Source: Osedax symbiont Rs1 (GTDB taxonomy: Bacteria > Pseudomonadota > Gammaproteobacteria > Pseudomonadales > Balneatricaceae). From it: a DNA stretch of 60,437 nt. Positions 30,454 through 39,498 of the stretch are shown here, piece by piece. Where the stretch lies: NCBI GenBank assembly GCA_000416275.1, contig ASZJ01000018.1:547-60983 (forward strand). Reading direction: 5' to 3'. Position 1 is the stretch's first letter. Each line of letters begins with the position of its first letter. A model generated the notes under the pieces. The model saw only the letters and a list, made by a program, of their open reading frames with translations, was not told the origin of the DNA and searched no databases. A program made the translations under genes and the position numbers.

Positions 30454-30553
30454 GAGACCTCTGCATAACGTTGCGAGCGAAGGTAAGACAGGGCAAAACC
30501 CCTGATTACCGAGCGCAATTATCATACCCTCTGGGTAAGTTAGTTGAGGCCTC
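30454..30553 (-). mobile_element. Small non-autonomous element, family 1, copy 1 (internally deleted)
   Basis: This 100-bp copy is inverted relative to the others: the GAGACCTCTGCATAACGTTG end comes first and the far end is diverged to GAGGCCTC. It is flanked by perfect 5-bp duplications ATAAA (30449-30453, 30554-30558). It keeps both ends but lacks the middle. It sits 21 bp upstream of the next ATG, between GCTATCCTTA and TAAGGATAGC, a 10-bp inverted repeat that would have been a hairpin before insertion. Confidence 0.85.
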
Positions 30554-30574
30554 ATAAAAGCTAAGGATAGCAAA

Positions 30575-30904
30575 ATGATCAATCGACAATTAAACAGCAA
30601 GTTAAACGAAGCCAACCACCTCATTAACCAATACCTGCATTTGGTCAAAGATGAAGGCCTTGATATAACGGGTCAATATCGAAAAGATCTTGAAAAAGCA
30701 CAAATAGCTTTTCTAATGTTCTCACTCGACTCGGTCATTCATCTCATTATCCGCTACGGCAATGACGATGAAAGCCAACTACAAATGCATGATAAAATCG
30801 ATACCATAAAAACACTATTGAGCGAAACCAATAGCAATGACACTAAACTCTGTGTAAAAAAGCTCGAGGAAGCGGCAGAAGTTTGGTCCGGTTTATGTCA
30901 TTAG
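30575..30904 (+). CDS. Hypothetical protein, 109 aa
   Basis: ATG 30575 with AAGGAT about 10 nt upstream. The protein is soluble, charged and probably all-helical (LNSKLNEANHLINQYLHLVKDE..., KIDTIKTLLSETNSNDTKLCVKKLEEAAEVWSGL). No domain is recognised. Its upstream region is interrupted by copy 1 of the small mobile element, so its expression may be altered. Confidence 0.65.
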   Translation: MINRQLNSKLNEANHLINQYLHLVKDEGLDITGQYRKDLEKAQIAFLMFSLDSVIHLIIRYGNDDESQLQMHDKIDTIKTLLSETNSNDTKLCVKKLEEAAEVWSGLCH

Positions 30905-31082
30905 TTGGATTTATTTACCCTGTGACTAGTCAGCCACAGACCTTAACGCTATGTAAACAATCAACAAAACTCAATAGTATGCTATATTTTACAAAAAGCT
31001 AATTTATGTAACCTAGTAATGATGCAATTTTCAGTTTGAATATGATATATTCGCGACTTGTTTATTGGATTAAAAAATTTAA

Positions 31083-32411
31083 ATGCTATCACCTACAAAT
31101 GCTCATCAAATATCTCTTAACGCCGCAGAATTTCACGTCATTCCCAGCGCCAAAGATTTTAAAAAATCAATATTAGAGCATATTAATACAGCAACTCAAC
31201 GTATTTATATTACCGCCCTCTATCTACAGGAAGATGATGCCGGTAAAGAGATTTTACATGCTCTTTACAAAGCTAAACAACAACATCCACAGCTAGTGAT
31301 CAAAATATTTGTCGATGCGCACCGCGCGCAACGAGGGCTGATTGGAGACCCCAGCTGTCTAGGCAACCAAGGTTTTTATCGATCGATTGCCGAACAGTAT
31401 CCACAAAAAATAGATTTGTATGGGGTATTAGTCAAGACCAAAGAGCTGTTTGGCGTATTACATTTAAAAGGTCTTATTTTTGATGACACAGTTATCTATA
31501 CTGGCGCCAGCATCAATGATGTTTATCTGCACCAAGGCGACAAGTGCCGCTACGATCGCTATCACATTTTACAGTGCAAAGACCTAGCGGATTCGATGAT
31601 CGACTACCTGCACCGCTTTATTATCGACCCAGGTTTTTCACCAATCTTGAACAGCGCTGATAAATTAGATAAAAAAATCCAGCGCAAATATGCAAAAAAA
31701 CAAAAGGCGCTATTAAAAAAATCTGGTTACAGCACCCAAGTGCACTGCGATAGAGGCGGAGAAATAAAAGTCACGCCAATGGTCGGCTTTGGCGCACGCA
31801 ACAACAAAGTGAACCAGAGCATTCGCGACTTATTTAAAAACAGCCAGCGAACCTTAGTACTCTTTACCCCCTACTTCAATTTACCTAAAATACTGGCTAG
31901 AGATCTAAAAAAAGCACTGCGCCGTGGCGTTACTGTCACTATGGTGATTGGCGATAAAAAAGCCAATGATTTTTTTATTGCCACTGATAAAGAATTTTCT
32001 AAAATAGGGATTATCCCCTATATTTATGAAATTTTATTAGTCAGATTCATTAAGCGTCATCAAAAATTTATCGATGCGGGACTACTTAACATCCACCTTT
32101 GGACCAACGGCGATCACAGCTTCCATTTAAAGGGGATTGTTGCAGATGGTCAGCGCCATTTAATCACTGGTAATAATCTTAATCCTAGAGCTTGGAGCTT
32201 AGATTTAGAAAATGCGCTGCTACTGGAAGATAGACAGCAACTGCTACTGGAAAAATGGCACACCGAACTCGATGAAGTGATGCGCTACACCCAAAAAATC
32301 ACGCACAGCCAGCAACTAGACGCGTTCAGCGATTACCCAAAACACGCCAGAGACCCGATTAGAAAACTACAAATCACTCAAATTGATAAAATATTTAAAC
32401 GATTCATGTAA
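31083..32411 (+). CDS. pssA: CDP-diacylglycerol--serine O-phosphatidyltransferase (PLD-type PssA)
   Basis: Makes phosphatidylserine, the precursor of phosphatidylethanolamine. Its 442 residues are close to the 451 of E. coli PssA. Two phospholipase D-like motifs are present: HLKGLIFDD (from residue 127), followed by TGASINDVYL, and HLKGIVADG (from residue 348), followed by TGNNLNPRAW. This is the E. coli-type enzyme, not the membrane-embedded CDP-alcohol transferase type. It is a peripheral cytoplasmic protein acting at the inner membrane. Confidence 0.95.
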   Translation: MLSPTNAHQISLNAAEFHVIPSAKDFKKSILEHINTATQRIYITALYLQEDDAGKEILHALYKAKQQHPQLVIKIFVDAHRAQRGLIGDPSCLGNQGFYRSIAEQYPQKIDLYGVLVKTKELFGVLHLKGLIFDDTVIYTGASINDVYLHQGDKCRYDRYHILQCKDLADSMIDYLHRFIIDPGFSPILNSADKLDKKIQRKYAKKQKALLKKSGYSTQVHCDRGGEIKVTPMVGFGARNNKVNQSIRDLFKNSQRTLVLFTPYFNLPKILARDLKKALRRGVTVTMVIGDKKANDFFIATDKEFSKIGIIPYIYEILLVRFIKRHQKFIDAGLLNIHLWTNGDHSFHLKGIVADGQRHLITGNNLNPRAWSLDLENALLLEDRQQLLLEKWHTELDEVMRYTQKITHSQQLDAFSDYPKHARDPIRKLQITQIDKIFKRFM

Positions 32412-32467
32412 TAGGCAGAGCAGAAAATCTAAAGCTGAGCGCAATCCATTGATACAGGCAGCTTATA

Positions 32468-32544
32468 CCTGAATCCGTGACCTCAAAGTGAATATTGAAA
32501 AATCTTAACTGCACCCATAGATGCAGTTAAGTCACTGATTCAGG
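32468..32544. mobile_element. Small inverted-repeat element, family 2, copy A (77 bp)
   Basis: It begins CCTGAATCCGTGA and ends TCACTGATTCAGG (13-bp terminal inverted repeats, one mismatch). Internally it matches the reverse complement of the 160-bp copy B with two deletions, keeping the ATTGAAAAAT stretch and the central hairpin CTGCA...TGCAG. The target duplication is not clear (TTATA versus TTAGT). It lies between the convergent pssA and marC genes. Confidence 0.7.
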
Positions 32545-32590
32545 TTAGTCAATACAGGCGAGATCACTACCTGTTGAGACTCTGTCAAAG

Positions 32591-33190
32591 CTAACTACCG
32601 GCTATATTAACAATCCCATCGTAGACGAACTGAATAGCTAGAGCCGCTAAAATCACCCCTAAGAAACGTCTTAAAATATCATCCCCCGTCTTGCCGATCA
32701 CCCTCTTCAAATGTCTAGATAAGAGCATGCAGAAGAAAGTTGCTATGGTGATGGTCAATACCGACGCCGCGACCGCTAAGTCCGCCGTTAACTCTTCAGA
32801 CTGGGAAAACAGTAGTATCGCCAACGTCAGCGATCCAGGTCCCGCCATCATCGGAATAGCCATTGGAAACACAGAAATATCTTTATTGCCCTTCTCTACA
32901 TTTAGCTCAATTTCTTTAGTAATTAGATTAAATGCGGTGAAAAATAATAATATGCCTCCAGATATCCTAAATGCATGGATACTCACCCCCAACAGATTTA
33001 AAAACGGCTCGCCATACATACCGAATAACAACAGCAGCGTGGTGGCAATAAGCACTGATTTAAATGCCATTTTCAACCTAAACCTTCTGTCGTCCGGCGG
33101 TACCAGCGAGTGGAAAACCAGCGCTGTTCCTATAGGGTCTACAATAACGATGAGCGAAGCTAAACCTGCAAAATAAATGGCCAAATCCAT
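32591..33190 (-). CDS. MarC-family integral membrane protein
   Basis: 199 residues with about six hydrophobic segments. Family signatures include LIVIVDPIGTALVFHSL near the N-terminus, ISGGILLFFTAFNLI, and FPMAIPMMAGPGSLT. Members of the MarC/UPF0056 family are inner-membrane proteins of uncertain function; the old link to multiple antibiotic resistance in E. coli was not upheld. Convergent with pssA. Confidence 0.9.
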   Translation of the reverse strand: MDLAIYFAGLASLIVIVDPIGTALVFHSLVPPDDRRFRLKMAFKSVLIATTLLLLFGMYGEPFLNLLGVSIHAFRISGGILLFFTAFNLITKEIELNVEKGNKDISVFPMAIPMMAGPGSLTLAILLFSQSEELTADLAVAASVLTITIATFFCMLLSRHLKRVIGKTGDDILRRFLGVILAALAIQFVYDGIVNIAGS

Positions 33191-33361
33191 ATTTAATTCC
33201 CACTGTAGCCTCCATCCACAAACAGAATAGAGCCGAACATTTCAACTATCAACGAAACAACCAGAGATCGGCACTTATTTTTTAAACAGCGCTCCCCAAG
33301 TGTTCCAAATTGAAAATCAAAGCGTTCGAAATCGCCATATGTTTATGCATAGTAGCTATTT

Positions 33362-33475
33362 GAGACCTCTGCATAACTTACCCAAAGGGTATGATAACTG
33401 GGGGCATACTAACTCCGCTATCTCGCCGCTTTTTGCCTTGTCTTACCTTCGCTCGCAACGTTATGTAGAGGTCTC
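33362..33475 (+). mobile_element. Small non-autonomous element, family 1, copy 2
   Basis: 114 bp from GAGACCTCTGCATAAC to ATGTAGAGGTCTC, flanked by 5-bp duplications TATTT (33357-33361, 33476-33480). It lacks the central section carrying the CGGTAATACGGCGTTAAAAA motif of the longer copies. Confidence 0.88.
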
Positions 33476-33562
33476 TATTTATTAACATTTCAAAACCAGA
33501 CAATAATAACATTATCTGCTAGTATCTCGGGATATTTGAATCAACTAATACGGAGTTTTTTT

Positions 33563-33943
33563 GTGAGCGAAACAGACCAAACCAAAAGTGGCTATTTAGT
33601 GCTTATGTCTAAATTGTGCTTTGATGACAACTTACCTATTCGCTTTATTTACAAAACCGTTCCCGAGCACTTAAATGATACCGGATGGCGTATGTATACC
33701 GGCTATGAAAGCGAAGAGTACCTCGCCAACGAATTGGCAAATATGCTACCAGTGCCACTCGATACGGCATCTAACATGGACTCAAGTCTAGCTGAGCTAC
33801 TCGCATATAACGCGGGAACGGTCTGGGAGAGAACCCCCGAAAACGAGCAGTGGCAAAGAGTATATGATTTCAAAATCCCCTCTTCCAACATTAAAGTTAA
33901 CATCACCAATGACGTCAACAAGTTCAACGCAGAAGTTTTATAA
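33563..33943 (+). CDS. DUF2185 (Imm33-like) protein
   Basis: From GTG 33563, preceded by CGGAG, the product is 126 residues and lacks a signal peptide. The N-terminal half (GYLVLMSKLCFDDNLPIRF, then PEHLNDTGWRMYTGYESEEYL) fits the DUF2185 fold, whose members include Imm33-type immunity proteins of polymorphic toxin systems and stand-alone regulators. No toxin gene is adjacent, so an immunity role is only a possibility. Confidence 0.7.
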   Translation: MSETDQTKSGYLVLMSKLCFDDNLPIRFIYKTVPEHLNDTGWRMYTGYESEEYLANELANMLPVPLDTASNMDSSLAELLAYNAGTVWERTPENEQWQRVYDFKIPSSNIKVNITNDVNKFNAEVL

Positions 33944-34201
33944 ATAATCACCCTTATCCCCTTGTATTTTCTATATCCGGCCTTATATAGGTGTTAGCGG
34001 CGCTCAACCGAGGCTGCTAAAGAAGACTCTAAACCTCTCATTGATATGCTCAGCCTCTGACAACAGAGACTAACCTACTTAAATGCGAGTTTTAGAACCC
34101 TAACACCGCTTAGTCTTAGGATAAGCGCCACCCGAAATGATCGACATAGCAACACCCACATGGCGATCACTTCAGCACATATTGCTTAAAAGGATATGAA
34201 T

Positions 34202-34618
34202 ATGAGAACTTTAGATTTAACCCCCCTATACCGATCTGCAATCGGCTTCGACCGCATAGCGAGCATGATCGACAGCGCCGCCAGAAACGACCAACCATCA
34301 TTCCCACCATACAACGTAGAACTACTCAGCGAGAATGAATATCGAATCACCATGGCCGTCGCAGGATTTTCTCTCGATGAGCTATTGATTAATTCAGAGC
34401 AGGGAAGTATTACCATCAGCGGTGAGAAAGCTAGCAATGATGACAATCCACACTATCTTTACCAGGGGATTGCCGCACGTAACTTTGAAAGACGCTTTCA
34501 GCTTGCCGATCATATGAAAGTTGTCAATGCGAGCATGGAAAACGGATTACTACACGTTAACTTAGTCCGCGAAATACCTGAGGCAATGAAGCCTCGATCG
34601 ATAAAAATAGAGCAGTAA
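34202..34618 (+). CDS. Small heat-shock protein, Hsp20/IbpA family
   Basis: ATP-independent holdase that keeps unfolded proteins soluble. ATG 34202 is preferred, with AAAGGA 7 nt upstream, and gives the IbpA-like N-terminus MRTLDLTPLYRSAIGFDRI; the protein has 138 residues. The alpha-crystallin domain spans about 35-125 (YNVELLSENEYRITMAVAGFS, GIAARNFERRFQLADHM, NGLLHVNLVREIPE). I looked for a sigma-32 promoter upstream and saw no convincing match. Confidence 0.93.
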   Translation: MRTLDLTPLYRSAIGFDRIASMIDSAARNDQPSFPPYNVELLSENEYRITMAVAGFSLDELLINSEQGSITISGEKASNDDNPHYLYQGIAARNFERRFQLADHMKVVNASMENGLLHVNLVREIPEAMKPRSIKIEQ

Positions 34619-34784
34619 GCTTTAGCTATTAAGCGATGTTTTATCGCTGAATAGCGCCGAGCTAGAGAAAGGTTTTTGACCGCTCCTTTCTCTAGATCTC
34701 AAGCGCTCTCACTCAACCTTCAATCTTACACTTCTCTACCAAGCTTCAGCAAATATCCGTTAAGCCTCTCTAAGTTAAACAGTC

Positions 34785-35876
34785 CTAAGTAGGGATCGTA
34801 TAACCATCTTTCACATCTGCATTTTGCGCCCGATCTCGTAAAAAATGATCCATAATGACAATTGCCAGCATCGCCTCAGCAATGGGAGTCGCCCTAATTC
34901 CGACACAGGGATCATGACGGCCTTTAGTGATCACTTCCACCTCGTTACCTTCAACATCCACAGATTTTCCCGGCAAACGTAAGCTAGACGTTGGCTTAAG
35001 TGCAATATGCGCGATTAAATCTTGTCCTGTCGTAATCCCGCCAAGCACTCCCCCGCAATGATTAGATAAAAAGCCGCTGGCGGTAATCTCATCGCGATGC
35101 TCAGTGCCTTTTTGTTCAATGACAGCGAAACCATCACCTATTTCTACCCCTTTTACCGCATTAATACTCATCAGCGCATGGGCTATTTCAGCATCGATTC
35201 GATCAAAAATAGGCTCTCCCAAACCCACTGGCATACCCATTGCATGCACAGTGATTTTAGCACCGATAGAATTACCCTCTTTGCGCAGAGCATCCATGTA
35301 GGCTTCCATTTCCTCGACCACATTGGCATCTGGTGAGAAAAATGGATTTTGCGCAATCGTCTCCCAAGAAAAATTAGCCGGATCAATTTTTATCGGCCCC
35401 AACTGTGATAAATATCCTCTAATACTGACCCCTTTCGTGGCCAGGAATTTTTTCGCCACCGCACCAGCTGCGACGCGCATCGCCGTTTCACGTGCCGAGG
35501 CACGCCCACCTCCGCGATAATCACGAAATCCATATTTATGGGTATAGACATAATCCGCATGCGCCGGGCGAAAACTATCTTTAATATTACCGTAATCTTT
35601 AGAGCGCTGGTCGGTATTGCGGATCAATAAACCAATCGGAGTACCGGTGGTTTTACCTTCAAAGACACCGGATAAAATTTCGACTTGATCAGCTTCTCTG
35701 CGCTGCGTGGTATGTCTAGAAGTCCCAGGCTTTCGTCGATCAAGATCAATTTGCAAGTCTTCAGCTGACAACTCTACCCCTGGAGGACAGCCATCAATAA
35801 TACAACCGAGCGCAGGACCGTGACTTTCGCCAAAAGAGCTAACACTGAACAATTTACCAAAACTATTTCCGGACAT
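34785..35876 (-). CDS. aroC: Chorismate synthase
   Basis: Last step of the shikimate pathway: EPSP to chorismate, requiring reduced FMN. It has 363 residues. Signatures are [65 protein letters not shown] and [17 protein letters not shown]. prmB lies upstream on the same strand, the usual prmB-aroC order, but a 226-bp mobile element now sits between them, 38 bp from the aroC ATG. Confidence 0.97.
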   Translation of the reverse strand: MSGNSFGKLFSVSSFGESHGPALGCIIDGCPPGVELSAEDLQIDLDRRKPGTSRHTTQRREADQVEILSGVFEGKTTGTPIGLLIRNTDQRSKDYGNIKDSFRPAHADYVYTHKYGFRDYRGGGRASARETAMRVAAGAVAKKFLATKGVSIRGYLSQLGPIKIDPANFSWETIAQNPFFSPDANVVEEMEAYMDALRKEGNSIGAKITVHAMGMPVGLGEPIFDRIDAEIAHALMSINAVKGVEIGDGFAVIEQKGTEHRDEITASGFLSNHCGGVLGGITTGQDLIAHIALKPTSSLRLPGKSVDVEGNEVEVITKGRHDPCVGIRATPIAEAMLAIVIMDHFLRDRAQNADVKDGYTIPT

Positions 35877-35914
35877 TTTTTTATATCATCCTATTTTTTT
35901 GCAAGCCACTGATT

Positions 35915-36140
35915 GAGACCTCTGCATAATTTACCCAGAGGGTATGATAACTGCGCTCGGTAATACGGCGTTAAAAACCGGTTCAATATGCTCATTTACA
36001 CCAGTAATACCCATAAAGAAGGGCACACTGTACCCAAAGTGGGGGGCATACTATACCCAAAGTGAGGGGCACACTGACTCCGCTATCTCGCCAGTTTTTG
36101 CCTTGTCTTACCTTCGCTCGCAACGTTATGCAGAGGTCTC
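35915..36140 (+). mobile_element. Small non-autonomous element, family 1, copy 3 (long form)
   Basis: 226 bp, from GAGACCTCTGCATAA to TTATGCAGAGGTCTC, flanked by TGATT/AGATT (4 of 5 matching). It carries two extra 23-bp internal units (36021-36043 and 36044-36066). It lies between prmB (stop 36152) and aroC (start 35876), inside what should be one transcription unit. Confidence 0.9.
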
Positions 36141-36151
36141 AGATTCAAATA

Positions 36152-37066
36152 CTACTGGAACAATTTCTGACATTCTTTTAAATCTTCAGCATTAATAGCA
36201 AAAACACCATTACCGCCATCTGCCAACTCTATCCAAATAAAAGGAATATCGGGGAATTGCGCCCTTAAATGTGTTTCACTGTTTCCCACTTCTATCACTA
36301 ATAATCCATCATCGGCTAAATACTGACTAGCTTGAGCCAACATTTTCTTACACAACTCTAAACCATCATCACCACTGCCCAGTGCCAATTCAGGCTCGTG
36401 CTGATATTCAGCCGGCATACTCGCTAAATCTTTTTTATCAACATAGGGCGGATTACTGACAATCAAGTCATACTTTTTCTGTATATTCCTAAACAAATCA
36501 CTTTCAATCACCGTCACTTGATCTTCTAGCTTGTGCTTGGCAACATTGATTTTTGCCACCTCAATCGCACTCTTACTAATGTCTGCAATATCGACCGCCG
36601 CCTCCTCAAAAGCGTAGGCACAGGCAATCCCAATACAACCGGAGCCGGTACACATATCCAAAATTCTAGAGACCGGACCAGGACGCAGAAAAGGACTAAA
36701 AGATTGCTCAATTAATTGCCCGATAGGCGATCGAGGTATAAGCACCCGAGTATCGACATAAAATGGCAATTGCATAAACCAAGCTTCATTGGTGATGTAG
36801 GGTAATGGCTCTCTTTTGACGATCCGCCGATCTATAAAATTGAGTACTCTCGTACACTCGGTATGAGAGAGTTTAGCATCTATTACCAGCTCATCAGCGT
36901 CCCAAGGTAGATAAACGGCCGCCAGCACTAATTGCCTAGCCTCGTCAATTGCCGATATATGACCGTGGCCAAAATACACTTTTTGCTGCATCATTTGCGA
37001 GTAACACAAACGAATGTAATCGCGAATACTGACTAAGTTTTCAAGGTCTTGATGTTGTTCAATCAT
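36152..37066 (-). CDS. prmB: Ribosomal protein L3 glutamine N5-methyltransferase
   Basis: SAM-dependent enzyme that methylates a glutamine of ribosomal protein L3. It has 304 residues. The SAM loop is LDMCTGSGCIGIACAYAF and the catalytic motif is SNPPYVDKKDL. The N-terminal helical part (SVRDYIRLCYSQMMQQKVYFGHG-like) separates it from PrmC, which modifies release factors. The divergent neighbour smrB and downstream aroC match the E. coli arrangement. Confidence 0.93.
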   Translation of the reverse strand: MIEQHQDLENLVSIRDYIRLCYSQMMQQKVYFGHGHISAIDEARQLVLAAVYLPWDADELVIDAKLSHTECTRVLNFIDRRIVKREPLPYITNEAWFMQLPFYVDTRVLIPRSPIGQLIEQSFSPFLRPGPVSRILDMCTGSGCIGIACAYAFEEAAVDIADISKSAIEVAKINVAKHKLEDQVTVIESDLFRNIQKKYDLIVSNPPYVDKKDLASMPAEYQHEPELALGSGDDGLELCKKMLAQASQYLADDGLLVIEVGNSETHLRAQFPDIPFIWIELADGGNGVFAINAEDLKECQKLFQ

Positions 37067-37549
37067 TTGAGTTTCTAACGTATAAAATAAAAAGCGCTAT
37101 TATAGCCTTTAGACCGAGTTATTTATAGTTGCAATCATGGACTAACAGCGATTATATAAGCTGGCAGCTGCAACCTTATAATCTACCCGAACAAGGCCTA
37201 AATCGATTTTAATCAGAGCTTTATGAGAGCATGAGGACACTGCGCCCAGACTGATAGAGTACTGAATCTACGAACACGCTTGCCCAAGCTAATAAAATTT
37301 TGCTAATTTCTATGAGCTTGGCTATGCTGCGCTTTATATTATCAGCAATTATGCATACACGACCCGATGCCCAGAACAGACATTAGCGATAGTTCTAACG
37401 GCGACCGATTACTGACTCTGCTTTAAGCTTCCTTTAAACCAATAGCCACCTTCGTCAGCTAGGCTGTAGTCGCATATTTTGCTAATATACTAACATTTGA
37501 TAAATTACACTTGAGCTAATCTATCTTTCCCCCATAAATTAGATACCCC
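37067..37549. other. Divergent intergenic region prmB/smrB
   Basis: About 480 bp containing the promoters of two divergent genes. I see no gene, repeat family member or RNA motif in it. Confidence 0.5.
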
Positions 37550-38149
37550 ATGCCTGACTTTGATGAACCATTTACACATACCGCTATTTTTGATGCCAAA
37601 CCAGACCTTCCGGAGAACCCGCCCGATACTTTCGCCAAAGCGGTATTTGATGTCGCACCTTTTAAACAAAACAAAGCAAATTTGCGTGTCAAACCCAGCA
37701 TAAAAAAACGCTCGGACAAATCCTACCATAGAGAGCAAGCAACCCAAGATATGACGCTCGTGTCCGATGGTTTGTCGACAGAGTCCGTCGATATTGTCGA
37801 GTCTGATCAAGCGTTACACTTCGCCTCTGCTGGCATCCAGCTAAAAGTAATGGTCCGTCTAAAAAAAGGCCACCTGCCCTGGGAGCAGGGAATCGATTTA
37901 CACGGCATGAGTATTGATGAAGCCCGCAACCAACTCAGCCAATTTATACGCAGCTGCTACCACCAACAGAACCAAGTGGTACTAGTCGTGCACGGCAAAG
38001 CATACAGCCAATCTGGCTCCGCCCCAATTTTAAAATCTTATACTAATGACTGGCTACGCCAACTACCGGAAGTGCTCGCCTTTAGCTCGGCGCAGGCAAA
38101 AGACGGCGGGACCGGAGCACTCTATGTGCTGCTGCGCAGAAAAAGATAA
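37550..38149 (+). CDS. smrB: SmrB, Smr-domain ribosome-rescue endonuclease
   Basis: In E. coli SmrB cleaves mRNA at collided ribosomes. The 199 residues have a disordered N-terminal half and a C-terminal Smr domain (about 115-199) with DLHGMSIDEARNQL, VVHGKAYSQSGSAP and the GGTGALYVLLRRKR tail. The divergent position next to prmB supports the assignment over a MutS2-type Smr protein. Confidence 0.9.
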   Translation: MPDFDEPFTHTAIFDAKPDLPENPPDTFAKAVFDVAPFKQNKANLRVKPSIKKRSDKSYHREQATQDMTLVSDGLSTESVDIVESDQALHFASAGIQLKVMVRLKKGHLPWEQGIDLHGMSIDEARNQLSQFIRSCYHQQNQVVLVVHGKAYSQSGSAPILKSYTNDWLRQLPEVLAFSSAQAKDGGTGALYVLLRRKR

Positions 38150-38155
38150 CAACCT

Positions 38156-38330
38156 GAGAGCTCTGCATAACTTACCCGGAGGGCATGATAACTGTGCTCG
38201 ATAATACGGCGTTAAAAACCGACTCAATATGCTCATTTACACCTTTAATACCCATAAACAGGGGCATACTAACTCCGCTATCTCGCCGGTTTTTGCATTG
38301 CCTTCGCTCGCAACGTTATGCAGAGGTCTC
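38156..38330 (+). mobile_element. Small non-autonomous element, family 1, copy 4
   Basis: 175 bp, GAGAGCTCTGCATAAC (one mismatch to the family) to GTTATGCAGAGGTCTC, with perfect 5-bp duplications AACCT (38151-38155, 38331-38335). It begins 7 bp after the smrB stop codon and lies 133 bp upstream of folE. Confidence 0.9.
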
Positions 38331-38463
38331 AACCTGCATCTAAACGCCCTACTCTGGCCTTAAAGCCCGTTAAAAGCAGATATAAACACAATCTACTTTA
38401 CCTTAATAAAAAGTTACAGTAAGTTACCCTTTAAATTTTTATCTGTCGGAGTTACTGGTTAAA

Positions 38464-39003
38464 ATGGAAAAAGCATTTGCCAAAATAATAGAAGAAATAG
38501 GTGAAGATTTGAGCCGTGAAGGCCTGATCGACACGCCGAGTCGCGCCGCAAAAGCGATCAAATACCTTACCCAAGGCTATACACAATCTTTAGATGAAGT
38601 GGTTAACAACGCACTTTTTCCTTCAGACAATAGCGAGATGGTCGTCGTGCAAAACATTGAGTTCTATTCATTGTGTGAGCACCATATGTTACCGTTTATC
38701 GGCAGAGCTCACGTCGCTTATATCCCCCAGGGTAAAGTCATCGGACTCTCTAAAATTGCTAGAATTGTCGATATGTTTGCCAGACGCTTACAAATTCAAG
38801 AAAATATGACCAAAGAAATTGCCGAAGCTATTATGCAAGTCACCAACGCAGAAGGTGTGGGCGTGGTCATTGAAGCTGAACATATGTGCATGAAGATGCG
38901 CGGTGTCGAAAAACAAAATAGCACGATGAAAACTTCAATGCTATTAGGATCCTTTAGAGCAAGGCCGGCAACCAGAGCCGAATTTTTCTCCCTGGTAAGC
39001 TAA
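38464..39003 (+). CDS. folE: GTP cyclohydrolase I
   Basis: Converts GTP to dihydroneopterin triphosphate, the first step of folate biosynthesis. The 179 residues are typical of the short FolE form. Zinc ligands C71 and H74 lie in [10 protein letters not shown] and C142 in [31 protein letters not shown] and [12 protein letters not shown] are family signatures. CGGAG lies about 10 nt before ATG 38464. Confidence 0.96.
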   Translation: MEKAFAKIIEEIGEDLSREGLIDTPSRAAKAIKYLTQGYTQSLDEVVNNALFPSDNSEMVVVQNIEFYSLCEHHMLPFIGRAHVAYIPQGKVIGLSKIARIVDMFARRLQIQENMTKEIAEAIMQVTNAEGVGVVIEAEHMCMKMRGVEKQNSTMKTSMLLGSFRARPATRAEFFSLVS

Positions 39004-39018
39004 TCACCAGCTATGTAG

Positions 39019-39059
39019 CAGAATAGTAAACAGGGGCACTGCTCCTATTTACTATTCTA
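39019..39059. terminator. Long hairpin after folE
   Basis: AGAATAGTAAA (39020-39030) and TTTACTATTCT (39048-39058) form a perfect 11-bp stem, extended inward by AGG/CCT pairs. There is no clear T tract, so termination is likely but not certain. The rest of the 444-bp gap to the next gene shows no other feature. Confidence 0.55.
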
Positions 39060-39498
39060 TACTCCATCCAACTGTATTCTATCGAGTCACTCATATATGG
39101 CTGACAGCTGAAAATCAGTTAGCATTTGCCAACAGCTTACTCAAAAACTAAGCCACATCCATTCTTTCTTATCAATCATTCTGCATACATAGCACCGATA
39201 TTGTATGGAACATTTCGCGGTTTTACTAGATAATCACAACGTTGAATTTATGACACTCGCTTAGTGTACGATAAGAGATGTAATGCCAAATATGCTAGCT
39301 AGTTTTCATCCAATATCGAGGTCGTGACGAGTTACAACTGATTGCTCGAAATACTATATATAGCTGTTTGGCTACCCCAGATATCTACACTTAGTCGCAT
39401 GAGCAGATCGAGTTAGCGAGGCACCCGCTACAACCATCTATCTCTAGATGGAACTAGCTATATTGAGCCTTATTTTCTACGAATTTACAGGGTACCAA

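Noticed and set aside
34020-34190. Sigma-32 promoter for the Hsp20 gene
   Set aside because: No CTTGAAA/CCCCAT pair at suitable spacing was found.
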